Shown here piece by piece: positions 14,279-18,569 of a stretch of 18,569 nt of DNA. The stretch is taken from positions 1-18,569 of the forward strand of contig JAUTXB010000300.1 in assembly GCA_030838245.1 (NCBI GenBank), written 5' to 3'. The notes beneath the pieces were generated by a model. The model was given only the letters and a program-made list of their open reading frames with translations, did not search any database and was not told the origin of the DNA. The first letter of the stretch is position 1. Every line of letters starts with the position of its first letter. Source of the DNA: Acidimicrobiaceae bacterium (lineage in GTDB: Bacteria; Actinomycetota; Acidimicrobiia; Acidimicrobiales; RAAP-2). Both the position numbers and the translations under genes were made by a program.

Positions 14279-15895
14279 ATGCTGTGGGAGCTGCGGGTGC
14301 AGAACCTCGGGGTGATCGACGACGTCACCGTGACCCTGGGGCCGGGGATGACCGCCCTGACCGGGGAGACGGGCGCCGGGAAGACCTTGTTGGTCGAGGC
14401 GTTGGCCCTCCTCCTCGGAGGCCGGGCCGACCCCACTCTGGTCCGGTCGGGGGCCACCGAGGCAGTGGTCGAGGGACGCTTCGCCGAGGATGGCGACGAA
14501 CAGGTAATCCTGGCCCGGGCGGTGGCCACGGCCGGGCGCAGCCGAGCGTGGGTGGACGGCCGGATGGCCTCGGTCAGCGGGCTGGGCGAGGTCGGCGCCC
14601 AACTGGTGGAGCTGCACGGTCAACACCTGCACCAGTCACTGGTGCACGGGGCAGCACAACGGGGCGCACTGGACGGGTTCGCCGACATCGACCTGACTGC
14701 GATGCATGCGGCCCGGAACCGCCTCCGGATGCTCGAGGCCGAGTCGGCCGGCCTGGGGGGTGACGCCCAGCAGCGTGCCCGCGACGCCGACTTGCTCGCC
14801 TACCAAGTGGCCGAGATCGATGCGGCGGCCCTGGAGGACGAGGCGGAGGGCGACCGTTTGTCGGCCGAAGAGGACCGCCTGGCCGCGGCCTCCGCTCACC
14901 GGGAGGCGGCGGCCCACGCACTCGAAGCCTTGACCGGGACTGGCACCGGGTCCGAGGCCGAGAGCGCACAGGACCGGGTGGCGGTCGCGGCCGGGGCGTT
15001 GGCCGACCGGCCCCCACTCGCACCCCTCGAGGAGCGAAGCCGGGCGGTGATGGCCGAACTGGCCGATCTCGGCACCGAGCTCCGTCAGGTGGTGGAGACC
15101 TGGGACGACGACCCCGAGCGGCTCGAGGCCGTGCGGGCCCGGCGCCAGCTGCTCCACGAGCTGGCCCGCAAGTACGGCGCCACGCCGGGCGAGATCATGG
15201 CCTTTGCCGCCGAGGCCAGAGCCAAGCTGGCCGATCTCGAGTCGGCTGATGCACGGGCGGTCGCCCTGGACGACGAGATCGAGCGGGCCGCGGCCGTGCT
15301 GGCCGAAGCCGAGGCCGTGGTCGCCCGCCGCCGTCACCAGGCCGCGCCGGTCCTGGCCGACCAGATCGAGTCAACCTTGCGGACGCTGGCCATGCCGTCG
15401 GCCCGGTTCGAGGTGTCGGTGGCGGGAGAGGGGCCGGCGGACCAGGTCACCTTCTTGTTGGGGGCCAACCCGGGCGAGCCCGCCCTTCCCCTGGCCAAGG
15501 TGGCCTCGGGCGGGGAGCTGGCCCGGACCATGTTGGCCGTCCGGCTGGCGCTCACCGGCTCGCCCGGGGTGGTCGTGTTCGACGAGGTCGATGCCGGCAT
15601 CGGCGGCATGGCCGCCGTCTCGGTGGGCGCCGCCCTGGCCACGCTGGCCGAGCGCACGCAGGTCCTGGTGGTCACCCATCTGGCCCAGGTGGCTGCCCAC
15701 GCCGACCGGCAGGTGTCGGTGCGTAAGGACGAGGTCGACGGTCGAACCGTCGCCCTGACCGCCGAGCTCGACCCCGAGGACCGGATCGTCGAGCTGAGTC
15801 GCATGCTGTCGGGGAGCCCCGACAGCGACACGGCCCGGAGGCACGCACGGGAGCTGCTCGAGGGCTCTCGAGCAGGGCGCCCGGCCTCTCGCTGA
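14279..15895 (+). CDS. recN: DNA repair protein RecN
   Basis: The 538-residue SMC-like ATPase of double-strand break repair has ABC head halves at the two ends. Walker A is GETGAGKT (G29-T36), and the ABC signature SGGELAR (S410-G412) precedes Walker B VVVFDEVDAG (D435, E436). Between them is an Ala/Glu/Arg-rich coiled-coil arm of about 250 residues (roughly 150-390) with many EAE, RAR and LADLE heptads. The length is slightly below the usual 550-590. Start: ATG at 14279 with a weak AGGGACAG 6 bases before. Within the 3' end, at 15854-15875, lies a strong hairpin. In M. tuberculosis two genes (steA, mctB) separate recN from pyrG; here they are absent. Confidence 0.93.
   Translation: MLWELRVQNLGVIDDVTVTLGPGMTALTGETGAGKTLLVEALALLLGGRADPTLVRSGATEAVVEGRFAEDGDEQVILARAVATAGRSRAWVDGRMASVSGLGEVGAQLVELHGQHLHQSLVHGAAQRGALDGFADIDLTAMHAARNRLRMLEAESAGLGGDAQQRARDADLLAYQVAEIDAAALEDEAEGDRLSAEEDRLAAASAHREAAAHALEALTGTGTGSEAESAQDRVAVAAGALADRPPLAPLEERSRAVMAELADLGTELRQVVETWDDDPERLEAVRARRQLLHELARKYGATPGEIMAFAAEARAKLADLESADARAVALDDEIERAAAVLAEAEAVVARRRHQAAPVLADQIESTLRTLAMPSARFEVSVAGEGPADQVTFLLGANPGEPALPLAKVASGGELARTMLAVRLALTGSPGVVVFDEVDAGIGGMAAVSVGAALATLAERTQVLVVTHLAQVAAHADRQVSVRKDEVDGRTVALTAELDPEDRIVELSRMLSGSPDSDTARRHARELLEGSRAGRPASR
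15854..15875 (+). terminator. Strong hairpin in the last 15 codons of recN
   Basis: CTGCTCGAG (15854-15862), loop GGCT, CTCGAGCAG (15867-15875) is a perfect 9-bp stem, the strongest short hairpin I found. It ends 20 bases before the recN stop and has no T-tract. It may terminate or attenuate transcription before pyrG, which has its own promoter-like box. Confidence 0.45.
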
Positions 15896-15909
15896 CCCCG
15901 GTGGCACGC

Positions 15910-18277
<2,368 letters not shown>

Positions 18278-18279
<2 letters not shown>

Positions 18280-18292
18280 CCGGGCGCCGGTC
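18278..18292 (+). terminator. Short GC hairpin at the NUDIX stop
   Basis: GACCGG (18278-18283), loop GCG, CCGGTC (18287-18292) is a perfect 6-bp stem starting inside the NUDIX stop codon, before xerD. It lacks a T-tract and is probably at most a partial terminator. Confidence 0.3.
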
Positions 18293-18304
18293 TCCGTTCG
18301 GACG

Positions 18305-18569
18305 ATGAGCACACCACTGTCGATCGGGGCCGAGGAATACCTGTCCTGGCTGACCGTGGAGCGGGGACGCTCCTCGAACACGATCGTCTCCTACCGGCGG
18401 GACCTGGTCGGCTGGGAGCGGTGGCTGCACGAGGCCGGCATCGATCCTGGCGCAGTCCGCCCCGACGACCTCGAGCGGTTCCTCGAGTTCGCCCGGAGCC
18501 AGGGGAGGAGCGCGGCCACCATCACCAGGGCCCTGGCCAGCCTCCGTGGCCTCTACGGTTTCCTCTACG
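18305..18569 (+). CDS. xerD: Tyrosine recombinase XerD, N-terminal part (cut by window)
   Basis: The frame from ATG 18305 is open to the window edge (88 codons). It encodes the N-terminal SAM-like core-binding domain of Xer recombinases: AEEYLSWLTVERGRSSNTIVSYRRDL, then a DDLERFLEFARSQGRS helix and ATITRALASLRGLYGFLY. XerC/XerD resolve chromosome dimers at dif during division. The catalytic domain (R-H-R-Y) lies outside the window, so activity cannot be checked. The position directly after the NUDIX gene matches xerD (Rv1701) in M. tuberculosis, which is why I prefer D over C. The start has only a weak GGACG 5' sequence. Confidence 0.87.
   Translation, partial: MSTPLSIGAEEYLSWLTVERGRSSNTIVSYRRDLVGWERWLHEAGIDPGAVRPDDLERFLEFARSQGRSAATITRALASLRGLYGFLY

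Overview
The window is about 18.6 kb of high-GC DNA from an actinomycetote, most likely an Acidimicrobiia-type lineage. The order HAD phosphatase, small lysine-rich protein, tlyA, nadK, recN, pyrG, NUDIX, xerD is the conserved actinobacterial block known in Mycobacterium tuberculosis as Rv1692-Rv1701. An MptB-like mannosyltransferase, an F420-type luciferase-like oxidoreductase and several TANNNT-type leaderless promoters fit the same assignment. The lineage below phylum is inferred. I see no rRNA, tRNA, CRISPR array, transposase or phage gene.

Layout. (1) Positions 1-2562, minus strand: two envelope glycosyltransferases, mptB-like followed by an overlapping PIG-V/Gpi18-like gene cut by the window edge. 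(2) Positions 2563-2826: a divergent intergenic region with candidate promoters and perfect inverted repeats on both sides. (3) Positions 2827-5393, plus strand: a zinc-peptidase-like (M15/DUF5715-like) gene 5 bases ahead of an asparagine-synthase-family amidotransferase. (4) Positions 5394-6883: a promoter with an internal inverted repeat, then an F420-type oxidoreductase overlapping a SnoaL/NTF2-like gene. (5) Positions 6920-7555, minus strand: a one-TM hypothetical protein. (6) Positions 7697-11988, plus strand: Gfo/Idh/MocA oxidoreductase overlapping a DoxX-Rieske fusion, a hairpin-containing leader, then a fatty acyl desaturase with a 15-bp minisatellite overlapping a HAD phosphatase. (7) Positions 12046 to the end: the housekeeping block (phasin-like/histone-tail protein, tlyA, nadK, recN, pyrG, NUDIX, partial xerD).

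How they work together. Groups 1 and 3 look like cell-envelope functions: lipoglycan mannosylation, and possibly peptidoglycan peptide trimming plus amidation. Group 6 combines redox and membrane-lipid functions. Group 7 is translation/rRNA modification, NADP and CTP supply, DNA repair and chromosome dimer resolution. The most unusual points are the M15-like/amidotransferase pair with a Gln at the usual catalytic Glu position, the DoxX-Rieske fusion, the structured leader and near-perfect minisatellite of the desaturase, a ten-unit AKK tail on a phasin-like protein behind a leaderless promoter, and a tlyA whose family-conserved N-terminus is reached only from a non-AUG codon.
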